In this document: in pieces, positions 1 through 11,598 of the stretch | Position numbering within the stretch: position 1 is the stretch's first letter | How the letters are laid out: the number at the start of each line of letters is the position of its first letter | NCBI GenBank assembly: GCA_013398055.1 | Contig: VZRS01003968.1 | Location: 293,726 to 357,725 of the forward strand | Direction: 5' to 3' | DNA: 64,000 nucleotides | Source: Ifrita kowaldi | Taxonomy: Eukaryota; Chordata; Aves; Passeriformes; Cinclosomatidae | Position numbers and translations under genes: made by a program | Notes under the pieces: model-generated | Seen by the model: only the letters and a program-made list of their open reading frames with translations | Database searches by the model: none | What the model was told of the DNA's origin: nothing

Positions 1-1422
1 TCTTGGCATTGCAGCAAAGTTCCCACTGACTGGAAAAGGAGAAACATAATATCCATTTTTAAAAAGGAAAATAAGGAAGACCCATGAAACTACAGGCCAG
101 TCAGTCTCCTCTCAGTGCCTGGCAAGATCATGGAATAGCTCCTTTTGGAAACTATGCTAAACCACACAAAAAATGAGGAGGTTACTGAGCTAACATGGTT
201 TTACAAGGCAAATCATTCCTGACTAATTTGGTGGTCTTCTTTGATGGTGTTGCGACAGTGGTGGACAAAGGAAGAGCAACAAATTCATCTACCTGAACAG
301 TACAAAGCATTTGACACTGTTCCGCATGTCAACCTTGTTTCTAAACTGGAGAGACATGGACTTGACAGATGGACTACTCAGTGGATAAAAAATCAGCTGA
401 ATGATCACACCTGAAGGGTTGTAGTTAATGGCTTGATATCCAATTGGTGATTCTTCAGGGTTCTGTATTGGTACCAGCACTTTTTAACATCTTTGTTGCA
501 ACAAGGACAGTGGGATTCAGTGTGCCCTCTGCAGGTTTGCTGATGACACAAAGCTGTATGGTAAGGTCAACATGCTGGAGGGCAGGGCTGCCATCCAGAA
601 GGACCGGACAGGATTGAGAGACGGGCCTGTGTGAACCTTGGGAAGCTCAACAAGGCCAAGTGCAAGGTGTTGCACCTTGATCAGGGAAATCCCAAGCACA
701 AGTACAGGCTGGGCAGAGAATAGATGAAGAGCACCTCTGGGAAGAAGGACTTGAGGGTGTTTGTGGAGAGGAAGCTCAATATGAGCCAACAGTGTGTGCT
801 CACATCCCAGAAAGCCATCCTGGGCTGCGTTGAAAGAGGCACGAAAAGCAAACTGAGAATGGTGATTCTCCCCCTCTACACTGCTCTTGTGAGACCCCTC
901 CTGGAGTACTGTGTCCAGCTCTGGGACCCCCAAAATAAGGAAGACATTACCTGTTGCAACAAGTCCGGAAAAGAGATACTAATTTGATCACACACCTGGA
1001 ACACCTCTCCTAATTGGAAAGGTTGAGAGAGCTGGGGCTATTCACCCTGGAGAAGAAAAGGCTTTGGGGAGAACTTTAAAGCTTTCCAGTACCTAAAGAG
1101 GGTTTACAAGAAAGGTGCAGAAGAACTTTTCACAAGAGTATGTAGTAACAGGACAAGGGGGAATGGCCTCAAGCTGAAGGAGAGTATGTTTAAATTCGAT
1201 CACAAGAAGAAATTCTTTACTGTGAGGATGGGAAGGAAACTGAAACAGGTTGCCCAGAGAGGTTGTGAACTCTCTGTCCCTGGAGGTGTTCAAGACCAGG
1301 CTGGATGGGCCTCTGAATAAGCTGGTATAGCGGAAGCTGTCCCTGCCCATTGCAGAAATGTTAGAACTACATGATCTTTAGGGTCTTTTCCAACCATAAC
1401 CCTTCTCTGATTCTATGATTCT
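1..1422 (+). mobile_element. CR1 LINE, 5'-truncated by the window edge, 3' end intact
   Basis: A non-LTR retrotransposon fragment running from the reverse transcriptase (RT) region to the 3' end. Broken frames at about 80-430 read as CR1 RT (NYRPVSLLSVPGKIME, then KAFDTVPH). The catalytic FADD motif is intact at about 536-547 (tttgctgatgac). The later part matches the CR1 C-terminal region and 3' UTR. The element ends in the short ATTCTATG-type tail at about 1410-1422 that identifies CR1. Many stops and frameshifts make it inactive. The upstream end lies outside the window. Confidence 0.95.
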
Positions 1423-1434
1423 AACATTATACAA

Positions 1435-2125
1435 CTGGCCTTGGTCCCTTGATTCAGCCTTTTCAGATTCCTTACAGGGTCCTTCAGACCCTTACAGCCC
1501 TTTAGCAGATGAATAGTTCTGCCCAGCATGGTGTCACCTGCAAACTGACTGAGGGGTCACTCAATCCCCTTGTCTAGATGATCAGTAAATTAAGACATTA
1601 GACTAAACTGGCCCCAGTACTGAGCCCTGGGGAACAGCACTGGTGACCCACTGCGTTCACCATTTCTCTCCAGGTCAGCCATCAAGTCAATTTTTATGCA
1701 GTAAAGATTACACCAGTCCAAATTATGTGCAACCACTTTTTTTCCAGAAGAATGTTGTGGGAAAGAGTGTCAAAGACTTTAGTATAGTCCTGGTAGACCA
1801 CATCCACAGCCTTTCCCTCATCCACAAGCTGGGTCACCCTGTCATAGAAGGAAATCATGTTGATCATGAAGGACCTGCCTTTCACAAACCCCTGCTGGCT
1901 GGGCCTGATCCTCTCATTGTTCTCCATGTGTCATCTGATGGCACTTAGGATGATCTGTTCCATGATCTTACCTGTCACTGAATGAGGTAAGCCTGGCAAG
2001 TCTGCAGTTCCCTGCATCCTCCTTCTGGTTCTTCGTGTAGATGGGCATCACATTTGCCAGCCTCCTGCCAATTGGCACCATCTCCATTAGCTGGAACTGC
2101 TTTCCTGTGTCTGTTCACACATTCC
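1435..2125 (-). mobile_element. CR1 LINE internal RT fragment, reverse orientation
   Basis: On the minus strand this reads as the middle of CR1 ORF2. The frame at 1694-1927 contains QGFVKGRS, a region typical of CR1 RT, and a decayed form of the DFSKAFDTVSH block, seen as DYTKVFDTLSH. It lies about 13 bases past the 3' end of the plus-strand CR1 and in the opposite direction. It has neither the CR1 3' tail nor a 5' end, so it is an internal remnant. The right edge, near 2125, is approximate. Confidence 0.9.
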
Positions 2126-4786
2126 AAACACAGCCAGTAAGACTGTAGCATGTTTCACTGAAACAAAATGCAGGCATTGTGTCCCAGACTTCAAAGGCCT
2201 TCCATTGTCTAGATAAATATTGGGAATAAAAATGGCCATTTTGGAGTTATCAGTTTCAGCTGAAGCTGCACTTAAGGATCATGGCAGAAGCTGAAGTAAT
2301 AACAGTGATCACCTTGAATCCTTTAATCGTGCTGCTTTTTTTCTTATGTGGACAGTTATTTCTGTACAACATCTCACTGTCCCCTGGTGCAGAGGTTTTC
2401 ATTAGTTCTCATTTCCCTCTGTCTCTTTTCCACTGGTTTCATTCCTAGAGGGAGTTTATTCAAACACTTCAATTCCAGAAATCTTTGAAAAGGATGCATA
2501 CTGGTTCTTATTTTAACTAAATAAATTGGTAGATTTCTACCTTAAATACAGAGATTTTAGGTATTTCATATCAAATTGTGTCTATTCATGCTTGTTAAGT
2601 ACAGAGGCTTTGATTTATGTGTTCAAAAGTCCTGTCAAACTAGGTTCCCATCTATAGTATAGCTATTTTTGTCCAGGTTCTCCTGTTCCAAACCTTGATA
2701 AAGTGCAAACTCCCTGGAGAAGAGGAAACTAGAGACAAGAAAAACTTTTATTACTGAAATAGTAAAACCAAAACTTAAGTATTTGGTTCCTTTCTGCTAA
2801 ACTTTGGAAAAGAGGGTTCTTTGTGCAATACAGAATTTGAATGTTTTGTTCTTTATCCTACTCTTCTAAACACTGACAAAAATAATCATGGTTAAAATAC
2901 TCTTTCAGCGAAAGGGTTATCTAACAATAACTTTGGTTCTGTGTTTGTATCTGTCAATATATTAATTGTACTCAAATTCTATTATTGTGCAAGTTTTTCA
3001 TCACATAGTGCACAAATAAAACAAGCGCACACCATGTTTCTCTCATCAGCTATCAGCAATTATATTAATGCTGAGATTTGTAGAAAATACTTCCACTGTA
3101 GTTATGTTAATCCCAATTACCTTTCAATGAGGAAGGAAAGCAAGGGCATAAATTACCTCCAGTACATTTGTTTAGCCTCCTGAATTTGATATTTACGGAC
3201 ATATTACAACATGACAATATGGGGATGTTAATGGTTCTATTTTCCTCCTAGTAAATACTATTAAAATAGATCTGAGGCTAAACTATGGAGATTCAAGAGT
3301 GGAATAAAAATATAAACTATTTACTGATGCTAACACATCAGTTATGAGGTGTTTTGCTCCCCAAATGCCATTTATTTACAATAGAAAAAAGTGCTTGAAC
3401 AAGTTGTTAATCAGACCTGTAGGAGTACATTTTCAGCAGCACTTTGAGGTTAGACATCATACATACTCTTTTTTTATTATTCTCTCTTGCAGATAAAGAT
3501 CAAGAAAACAAGTGCAAAATCAAAATATTGCTCACTATGAAATAATATAATTTCCTGTCATGTATTATTTAGAAATAGTAGTTCATTTTCTTTTGCAACT
3601 TCTTGTTGACATATGCAGATCATGTATACAATAACATTTCTGACTGAGAGTTGGTAGTTGTCATTAGTTGTGTTCAGCAATTCTGAATCATACTGGCATA
3701 TTGGCAGGCAACTAGACAGCTTGAAACAGGAATTTGCTGGCCAAAGTCTGAGCAGGTTTCTGACCTACTGGTGATCTTTATAGACATCTGGGAAAGATTC
3801 ATTTCAGAGTCTTGTCCTTCTCCAGCTATATTGTTACAGGTTAGGGGGCATTCCCTGAGTGAAAATCTCGGGGACTTAGGACCAGAGGGCCTTCATGTCA
3901 ATTGTACTGTGATATGACATACAAGTAATCAGACAGTAGAAGAGCACCGCTACTCTAAACAGAATAAAAGACAGTTTTGAGTTAAGACCAGGAGACAAAA
4001 CTACATGTACTCTGTGGATAAAAAAGCTGATGTATCTGATGAACCCTTAAAGTCCATTTTCAATACTGTGCATTCTCTATTCTGAAATTCTTTATTGCTG
4101 GTGGTTTATTCTAAAGACTCATAGTTGCTAGTCTGGCATTCTGTTATGAAGAAGGGTCATGTAAATTAAAGATTTTTTGGGGGGAATAAACTGCCTTTTC
4201 AGTGAAGTAAGGAGATTTGAAAGGAAGTCAGAATTTATTTTAATGTTTTCTAATGAATGTGTTATGTAGTACATAATATATAAAAATACAGTTGGTGTTC
4301 TGCATAAAGAGAAAGGCATCGGGATCCTAAACTTATGCAGAAAAAGGAGAAATTATGTTAAGGACAATGATAAAGAAGACAGAGCAGTGCTCTCTTCACA
4401 AGTAACTGTTTTTGTAGGTGGATGCAGAGGTTTGTGTATTAATACAATTTATGGCAAGCAGGGTCTGTAAATGTCAACAATATTATTTTTGTTTCTTCAT
4501 GCTTCTTCAGGAACCTGCAGCCATCTCATAATATTCTCTAAATCGTTTCATCTTCCTGAGAGCTCTCTTGTTGCAGCTTTGATCTGTCAAGACAATTAGT
4601 GGTCTGGGACCTAGTTCAAATTTTTGCTGTATGTTTTTACCATGTGATGAGTTGCTGTTTGCCACTGAAACACCAAGCTAGCACTCATTCTAGTGTTCAA
4701 GCAAACTGAATAATTTTCCATCTTACAGTCCACGAAGTAGAATTTAATTTGAGCAAGGTTTCTTGGTTTCTTCAGTTCTGATTGTG

Positions 4787-4826
4787 CATAAAATACTAAT
4801 ATGCGTAAAATACTAATATGCATAAC
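4787..4826. repeat. Short tandem duplication, period about 18 bp
   Basis: The unit aaaatactaatatgc plus a few bases occurs twice in direct succession with one or two differences, and a partial third copy follows. This is a local slippage-type duplication with no coding meaning. Confidence 0.75.
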
Positions 4827-4977
4827 ATTACCATGGAGGAATTTCTGTGATGCAATGTTAATGAATAATTATTTGAATTCTTTTAACACATTTTATTTAG
4901 CCATAGAATTCCTCATGAATGACCAAAGAATTGCACAACTATATCCATGTTTCATATCAGATTTTTTTATTTTTTTT

Positions 4978-5001
4978 TGGTGGTGGTGGTAGTGGTGGTG
5001 T
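4978..5001. repeat. (GGT)n simple repeat after a T run
   Basis: A T-rich run is followed by about seven GGT units with one GTA interruption. It is a short imperfect trinucleotide microsatellite. Confidence 0.8.
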
Positions 5002-7107
5002 TTTGAATAATTATACATTTGGTCCTTTTAGACTGTACAGAATATAAGTTTCTGACTCATTGAAGTTCTTGCTCTCCAGAGCATGAATTAACTACTTTTA
5101 CAGAGAAATTGAGGCTTAAGGAACACAAGTGGTGCTAGAGAAAGTTGAGTTGGTTTTTAAAGCATTTATTTTAAATATTTGGTAAATAAATTTTGTAAAA
5201 ATAAATGCAAATTGGTACATCTTCATGCATAGATGAGAGGTTTCTCATATTTTTATAAAATGTTCATTCTAACTAAAATAATTGAGAGAGGTAACTTTTT
5301 CTCCTGGTATTTCCATGGGCATTTTAAATAAATCTTACACAAAATTTCTCAGAAAGCTCAAAAATTATCTGTGGTTTAAACAACCATTTCTTCATCTCAT
5401 GCATAGTTTGTGAGCTAGAACAAAAACATTTCTTGAAATTTTTATAGGACGGGGGGATTAGTGCCTAGAACAGCTTCTTAGTAAAAATTTCTGCAGGTTT
5501 GCTAGGAATAAACTGACAGCTTTGACAAGATACCTTCATAGACTGGTCTGCACGTAAGTAAAATCTCACATTTAGTAAAGGACAACCAGATAAAAAAGTC
5601 AGACGTATCAGTTATTAGACTTTACTACACTAAGATTTACTTACTTACAAAGAGGGTAAGACAGATGATTTTCTCTCTTTCTTTTTTTTCCCAGATATCA
5701 AATATAACAAATACTTAGCAATACAACACATTGAAGATCACCCTGCTCTTTCTTTTTGTGTGTCCAAAAATACTTGCAAAAAGCTATTTGCAAATTAGTC
5801 TCCCCTACCTCTGAGGCAATCTTAAGAGATTGCACAAGGACTTCACTTCCAAATCACTGCACAGCCTCCAGCACAGAGGATAAAATATGTTGTGATTATG
5901 GTTCAAATAGTTGGCTCTTGCATGCTGAAGGCCCACCTTTTAATTGCTGCTCTAAAGGATGCAAAAAGGAATTAGTAATGAAATAGCAAACTAGTCTAGC
6001 ATATAATGCTGTGGCCTGTACATAATATTGAGTATAGCAGCTGGCAGACAGTGCACATGACTTTAGAAATTAAAATATCTTAGCCTTCCTGTTAGGTCTG
6101 CTGTAGAACAAACACTGAAGAACAAAACTTCAGTGCAAAAGGAATTCTTCAATGCTTAAACACAAACTTACATAAGCAATTAAACCCAGGCACACTACAT
6201 ACCCATACACATACAGTTCACTTATTTTGCATTGACACTGTTTCTTTAGTAACCTTATTTGCCAGAGTATCCTTTCCTTTGCATAGTGAAAAATGTACCA
6301 TTCTTGTATTCCTTATCAATTACATGAGCTGTTTACTTGAATTTTAACCCAGGAACAGTTTCTTAGGCCTAAATATTCTTGTTCTGGTTTATATCATTTA
6401 CCCTCCAAGATATAAATTTCTAAAAAAATCTTCTTTTTCCTTTACAAAATATTGTTTTCCAAAAAGAGTTTTATGAATATAGACTCACTCATTGCTTATA
6501 AAACTTATTTATCATAGCATAGAAGAAGTAATTAAAGAACTAGCTTAAAAATTTGAGAAAAAAAATGGACACAAAATTACAGTACTTGTTGAATACATTT
6601 GCTTAGAAAATTGCTAGAGTTGCAATTCTATTTTTAAATGTTACATTAGAAATACTTTGGTGTACTGTGATGCTAATATAAGAAAAAGACAATTTTTCAG
6701 GGTAAAACAACGTTTAAAAGGAAAAGGGGAAAAAAACCTCGCAGATGATGAATAATTGTTAAAAAACCCAATTTAACATTCTTTCCTATTACAAGATATG
6801 TTGAATGGCAATAGGAAGGTTCATGAGACAACATCAATACATTTTCCCCCTCTAGGATTGCTGCATTTTGAAAACAAAAACAGCTTTAACCAAGAGATTT
6901 GGATTTAATGTAGAAAGGTTCTGGGTCCATTTCAGTTGTTGGAGTTCTTAATTACTTGTGTTGGTGACAAGTGTGGAATCATCTGAAGATACTTCTGCTT
7001 CACATAGAGTTGTTCTGTTTGTACAGGTGTTATGCAGACAGAGAGGATAGGTCCCATAGCCAATCTAGATGGTAAAAATAAAATTATAAAGTCTACAATA
7101 AAGATTC

Positions 7108-7385
7108 AAACTATAGGATAGTTTGGGTTGGAAGGGACCCTTAAAGGGACCTAGTTCCAAGATTCCTGCCAGACAGGGACATCTTTCACTAGATTAGGTT
7201 GCTCAATTCCCCATCCCAACTTGTCTTGAACACTTCCAGTGATTGGTTAGCCGTAACTTCTCTGGGCAAGTCTCTTGCCACCCCCACTGTAATAAATTTC
7301 TTCCTTACTTAAACTGAAGAAATCCTTTTTCAGTTTAAAGATGTTGCCTTTTCCTCTCGCTATGAGCCTTGGTAAAAGGTGTTTC
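7108..7385 (-). mobile_element. CR1 LINE 3'-end fragment
   Basis: Read on the minus strand this is the last about 280 bases of a CR1 element, including the conserved 3' UTR words ggttggaagggacc and, in plus-strand orientation, acttccagtgattgg and acttctctgggcaa. It is 5'-truncated, the usual result of incomplete target-primed reverse transcription. It abuts the 3' tail of another CR1 at 7397 in the same orientation, so one probably inserted next to or into the other. Confidence 0.9.
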
Positions 7386-7396
7386 CACATCTTTCT

Positions 7397-8361
7397 TAGA
7401 ATCAAAGAATCAGAAAGATTGGAAAAGACCTCCAAGATCATTGAGTCCAAGCTTTGACTGATCACTACCTTGCCAAGACCATAGAACTAAGTGTCATGTC
7501 CAGCTGTTTCTTGAACACCTCCAGAGATGGTGACTCCACCACCTCCCTAAGTAGCCTGGTGCATTGCTTGATAACCCTTCTGATGAAGAAATTTTTCCTA
7601 ATATCCAATAGAAACATCCCCTAGTGCAATCTGAGGCCATTTCCTCTCATCCTTGCTGCCTCGGAGAAGTGACCATATCCCATCTTCCTACAACTACCTT
7701 TCAGGTAGTTGCAGAGAGTGAGAAGGTGTCATCTCAACCTCCTTTTCTCCAGGTTAATTATAAGCTGCAGTGCTTCTCCAGGCTAATTATAATTCTCCAG
7801 ACCCTCTTATATGCTCCTCTAAGTATTGAAAGACCATAATAGGGTCTTCCCAGTGCCTTCTCTTCCGCAAGATGAATAACCTCCATTGTTTCAGCTTTTC
7901 TTCATAGAAAAGACATTCTAGCCCTTTGATTATATTTGTGGCCCTCCTCTGTACACTCTGACAAATCTGTGACTTTCTTGTGTCGGGAACACCAGAGCTG
8001 GATCCAGTACCCCAGGTCATCTCTCAGCAGAGCAGAGAAGAAGGGCAGAATCACATCCTGCAACCTGCTGGCCATGCTGCTTTTGATGAAGTCCAGAAAA
8101 CAGTTGGTTTTCTGGGCTGCAAGTGCATATTGCTGGTTCATACCTAATTTTTTATCTGCTAATATGCCAATTTTATCTCTTCAGGGCTGATCATCTCCCA
8201 GTCTGTAATGCTACCATTGATTGCCCTCACCCAGGTGCAAGACTTTGAACTTAACTTTGTTGAAAGCCGTGAAATTTTTAATGGTCCATTTATTCAGCCT
8301 GTCAAAATTTCTCTGAATGGCATCCCTTCCTTCCAGCATATCACTGCACTGTTCATCTTGC
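7397..8361 (-). mobile_element. CR1 LINE, 3' part of a copy split by an LTR
   Basis: The element starts at its 3' tail (tagaatcaaagaatcag) and runs on the minus strand through the 3' UTR into the RT C-terminal region. Minus-strand frames at 7787-8141 and 8211-8361 carry decayed CR1 text such as DMLEGRDAIQRNFDRL and FNKVKFKVLHLGEGN. The homology stops at 8361, where an LTR begins, and resumes at 8967 with the next CR1 bases, so the two pieces are one insertion. Confidence 0.93.
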
Positions 8362-8966
8362 TGTCCGTGGTGGGATGACCTGAGCTGGATGTCTACCAAA
8401 TTGCTCTACTACTCCCTCCTTAGACAGACAGGGGTAGGAAAAACCCCTTCTGTGTCAAGATAAAGGAAGTTTAAAAAGGGAAAAGTAAAGGTCATGCATG
8501 AGGAAACAAAGAAAACAAAATATTTTATTTTCTACTTCCCATAAGCAATGACCAATCACTTCCTGAGAAGCAGGGCTTCAGCACACTTACTGGCTGCTCT
8601 GGAAGCAAACAATGTAAATAGCAAATCCATCCCCTCACCCTGTACACAGAGGTACCCATGCCCACCACCCCTACCACCTCCTTTTTATCTTACCTTTTAT
8701 TGCTGAGCAGGCATCATATGGTTTGGAATATCAGTTTGGTCACTTTGGGTGAGCTGTACTGGCTATGTCACCTTCAAAGATCCAGCCTAATGGACGGTAG
8801 GAGTGGGAGAATGTTGGAGAGACATTGCTGGTGCTGTGCAACACTGCTCAGCAATAGCCAAAACGCTGGTGTGTTATCAAGGCCTTTGTAGATACTGTTG
8901 CAAAGCACAGTGCTTTGAGGGCTGCTATGGGGAAAATTAAGTTCATTTTAGCTAGACCCAATACCA
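8362..8966 (-). mobile_element. ERVL-like solo LTR nested in CR1
   Basis: A roughly 605-bp block interrupts the CR1. In plus-strand reading it begins tgtccgtggtgggatgacc and ends near gacccaatacca, compatible with TG...CA ends. Inner words (catatggtttggaat, ggtcactttgggtgagctg, gtgtgttatcaa) are shared in diverged form with the LTR at 18788-19380, so the two belong to related families. The transcriptional sense is minus by analogy. Flanking bases give only an imperfect target duplication, and the right edge is uncertain by a few bases. No internal retroviral genes are attached. Confidence 0.75.
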
Positions 8967-9770
8967 TGCCATCTGCAAATTCGCTGAGGATGCATTACAT
9001 TCCTCTGTGCATTTCATTAATAAAGACGTTGAACTGTACTGGCCCTGGTAGAGACTTGTGACAAATTTCACTTGTTACTGATCTCCATTGGAACATTAAG
9101 CTGCTAACTGCAGCTCTTCACATTCAAGCTTTCAGGTAATCCTTCTCCCATCCAATAGTGCACCCATCTCCAGTAAACCCATATATCTCCAATTTAGCAG
9201 CAAGAATTTTGGGAAGGACCATATCAAAGACAGTATGGAAGTCATAATAAATTCCATCAGGTCCTTTTCTCATCCTTATCCAGAGCAGACACACCACTAT
9301 AGAGGGCCTTAAATTAACCAGGCACCATTTGCCTTTGGGGAAACCATTTTCCTGTCTTCCTTATGCCTTGAGGTAGATGCCAGGAGTACCTGTTCCATGA
9401 CTTTACTAGGCCTGAGGTAAGACTCACAGATTGGTATCCTTCAGAAAACATCCACCCAAAGACTGTCTTTGTTGGTTTGGCCTCTAGTTTCCATCCATAC
9501 ACTCTAGATCTGCACTGGGCTGTTTTTCAGTGGCAAGGGGTTTTTCCCGTATAGGTTGCTCAGTCATAGAGGGCAACCCTGTCACATTTCCACCCTTGTC
9601 CGTCATGGACATAGCGGCCAGCCTCTCCCAGCTGTCTGTCCTGAACATATTACTCATTGATTGAAGTGCCTCAAACAATGTGATTCATCCCACCAAGGCT
9701 CAGTGATAGCAATCAGGTCATAGCTTTCCAGATACACCAGAGGATGCACCCATGTGACATTTTGAAATGT
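8967..9770 (-). mobile_element. CR1 LINE, 5' part of the split copy, endonuclease joined to RT
   Basis: This continues the CR1 interrupted at 8361. From 8967 to about 9430 the minus strand encodes the N-terminal RT region (decayed SLTS, GKVMEQ-like, then the QHGF side). From about 9430 to 9770 it encodes the start of the CR1 apurinic-type endonuclease domain: YDLIAITEPWWDES near 9690-9735 is unmistakable, followed by a decayed RG..NK block. Roughly a kilobase normally separates these regions, so the copy carries an internal deletion with its junction near 9430. Stops are frequent and the copy is dead. Confidence 0.88.
9397..9512 (+). repeat. Left arm of a 116-bp near-perfect inverted repeat
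   Basis: The reverse complement of 9894-10009 aligns to this arm without gaps; I count 114 of 116 bases identical. The arm lies inside the CR1 and contains the endonuclease-RT deletion junction near 9430. The other arm is in non-CR1 sequence. Confidence 0.93.
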
Positions 9771-9893
9771 ATTGGAACCCTGCAGGTCATTTCAAAGATG
9801 GTAAAAGGATAACAAAACTGTTCTAAAACTAAGAAAATCTCATTTCCAAGATTTGTTTTAGATTTTTAGCTTCATCAGTGACACCTGACACCT
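9771..9893. other. Unassigned spacer inside the inverted repeat loop
   Basis: Sequence between the 5' limit of recognisable CR1 and the right inverted-repeat arm. No feature was recognised. Confidence 0.5.
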
Positions 9894-10009
9894 CAGATCT
9901 AGAGTGCATGGATGAAAACTAGAGGCCAAACCAACAAAGACAGTCTTTGGGTGGATGTTTTCTGAAGGATACCAATCTGTGAGTCTTACCTCAGGCCTAG
10001 TAAAGTCAT
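9894..10009 (-). repeat. Right arm of the 116-bp inverted repeat (CR1-derived)
   Basis: An inverted copy of 9397-9512 with two visible substitutions, placed 381 bases further on. In plus orientation it reads as CR1 endonuclease then RT, opposite to the parent CR1. Flanking bases on either side are not CR1-like, so the copied unit ends sharply. Confidence 0.93.
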
Positions 10010-10350
10010 TGAAAAAGAATTTGGGTACCCCTTCCACCTGAGGTCATCAGTGCTTCTTTTTCAACAGCAGCAATGAAATGGTGCACCTAGGCAAGGCAGG
10101 TCTGGAAGAGCCAGGTCACAGGATTACCGATGGGATTTCAGAAATACTTGTTAATATCTACATTTCTGTAGTTTACATCCAAATTGAATGATCTTTTTGC
10201 CACTTTCATGGAAGAAGCTGGTAAAGTGTCGTGAAAGGGTGGTTAGGTCACTTTAAAAATCACTATCAATAGTGTTGGCCAAAAGCATGTTTTAATATTA
10301 AATTGTGAAAATGCAACTTTAACAGAGTTTGACCGCAAAGTTCACTCAAT
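10010..10350. other. Unassigned sequence between repeats
   Basis: No open frame of note and no repeat family recognised. The stretch lies between the inverted-repeat arm and an LTR-like block. Confidence 0.5.
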
Positions 10351-10890
10351 TGCTTACTACAGCGTTGGGGTTATTACCAGCAGGAAATTAAACTCCCAGG
10401 AAGTCAATTCCATTCCTCCAATCCCCTCCAGTAAGCGAGGGACAAAGAAAGAGACTATGCGTTGAGACAACAATCCACTGAAAGCACGCAGCAATGGAAT
10501 AAGAAACAGACAGTAACAGCAGCAATATTAATAAAAAAAGTATACAAAAAGAGAAAGTGCTTTACACACTAAAGATGTACAGCATCTTGACTTAGTTCCG
10601 TGTGGCCGCCAAGAAGAAGACAAGTTGGCAGACACTCCCCACGGGTCACATGACATGGACCCCAGGACAAAGACATGATGGTGGCCATTCCTGCGCCCAG
10701 CACCACATGGGTTCCCGGGATAAAAACATGATGTTGAGCACTCCCACAGCTAGGTTTTCCCAACCCCAAGCCTGGGACAACAAAAAACCAGTGATGGACA
10801 AACCCCCAGGAGCTAGATCATCCTTGTTGCACTGTGCTGCCCATTTCCGGACCAATCCACTCCCCTGAAGCTCAGGCTCAGCTAGGATTT
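10351..10890 (-). mobile_element. Probable ERVL-like LTR remnant
   Basis: In the minus direction the end of this block (a run rich in TTTATTAATATTGC, then ttgttgtctcaacgc, then a purine-rich stretch ending in aaccccaacg) resembles in layout the R/U5 end of the bird ERVL-like LTR at 18788-19380. It is more GC-rich than its surroundings. The left edge is set at tgcttactacagcg because a TG terminus fits there. The right edge is not resolved and no target duplication was found. Open frames inside are accidental. Confidence 0.5.
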
Positions 10891-11570
10891 GCTGCAATTA
10901 TAACACTGATTTTATTATAGAGTCACAATAGCAACATTTATACCACAATCCATTCACATGCACTCACAGAGGCCAAAAGATGTATACATTTATATCTATT
11001 TATGTAAAGATACCCATCAAAAATTCCCCTTAGGTTCAGTGAAATACTCACATGAAATCCCATAGCATTTCTCAGGCATGTGTTACACCTCAAGGAGTAT
11101 GTGTGTGTTGGGGAGTGGGTAGCAGTCTAGAACTCATCATCAGTGAAAGTGAGAGAAAGTCTTTTGAGTATTGAAAACTTGAGCCTTGGTGAGCTCCAAA
11201 GGGCATCCCAATCAGAGGGATGTGCTAGTACAGCCTGCTGCAGTTCAGGAGAGCTCAGAGGATCTCACTTAGGACCCCCGTTACGAGATGCTTGGCTTTA
11301 GTCACCACTAAGATTCCATCCTGGCCATAACCCAAGTTGGTAACGACTGGATTTTTTTTCCGAAATGTCCAAGAACTATGATATTGTTCCACTTGGGTTA
11401 CAATTCAGGTAAATGATCTTCCAAGGGTGGCAAAGATAGCTGTTTATTCTTTTCTCCCCATCTTGGTTAGGCAACTGATATCTCTTTGAAGTCAGAATTA
11501 TTCCCGCCTTTACCATGTCAGAGCTCCTGCTGTGATCAAGGATTCTTCACTACACAACTGTCATTGTAAA
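10891..11570 (-). mobile_element. Possible second LTR or ERV remnant
   Basis: Sequence with TATA-like and AATAAA-like words on the minus strand (around 10900-10950) and several mid-GC blocks. It reads like a decayed retroviral LTR and resembles bird ERV repeats I have some memory of, but I cannot name the family or find its ends. It lies directly beside the LTR-like block at 10351-10890. It could instead be part of the same larger insertion. Confidence 0.35.
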
Positions 11571-11598
11571 GGAGTGCTTTATCACTCAGTTGGTTTGG

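Larger units (their letters stand above)
2126..7107. other. AT-rich non-coding stretch
   Basis: No gene is supported. Open frames are under about 80 codons, lack recognisable domains and are not flanked by convincing splice sites. It holds only small simple repeats, listed separately (a short tandem duplication near 4787 and a GGT run near 4978). Ancient decayed repeats may be present but cannot be recognised by eye. Confidence 0.6.
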
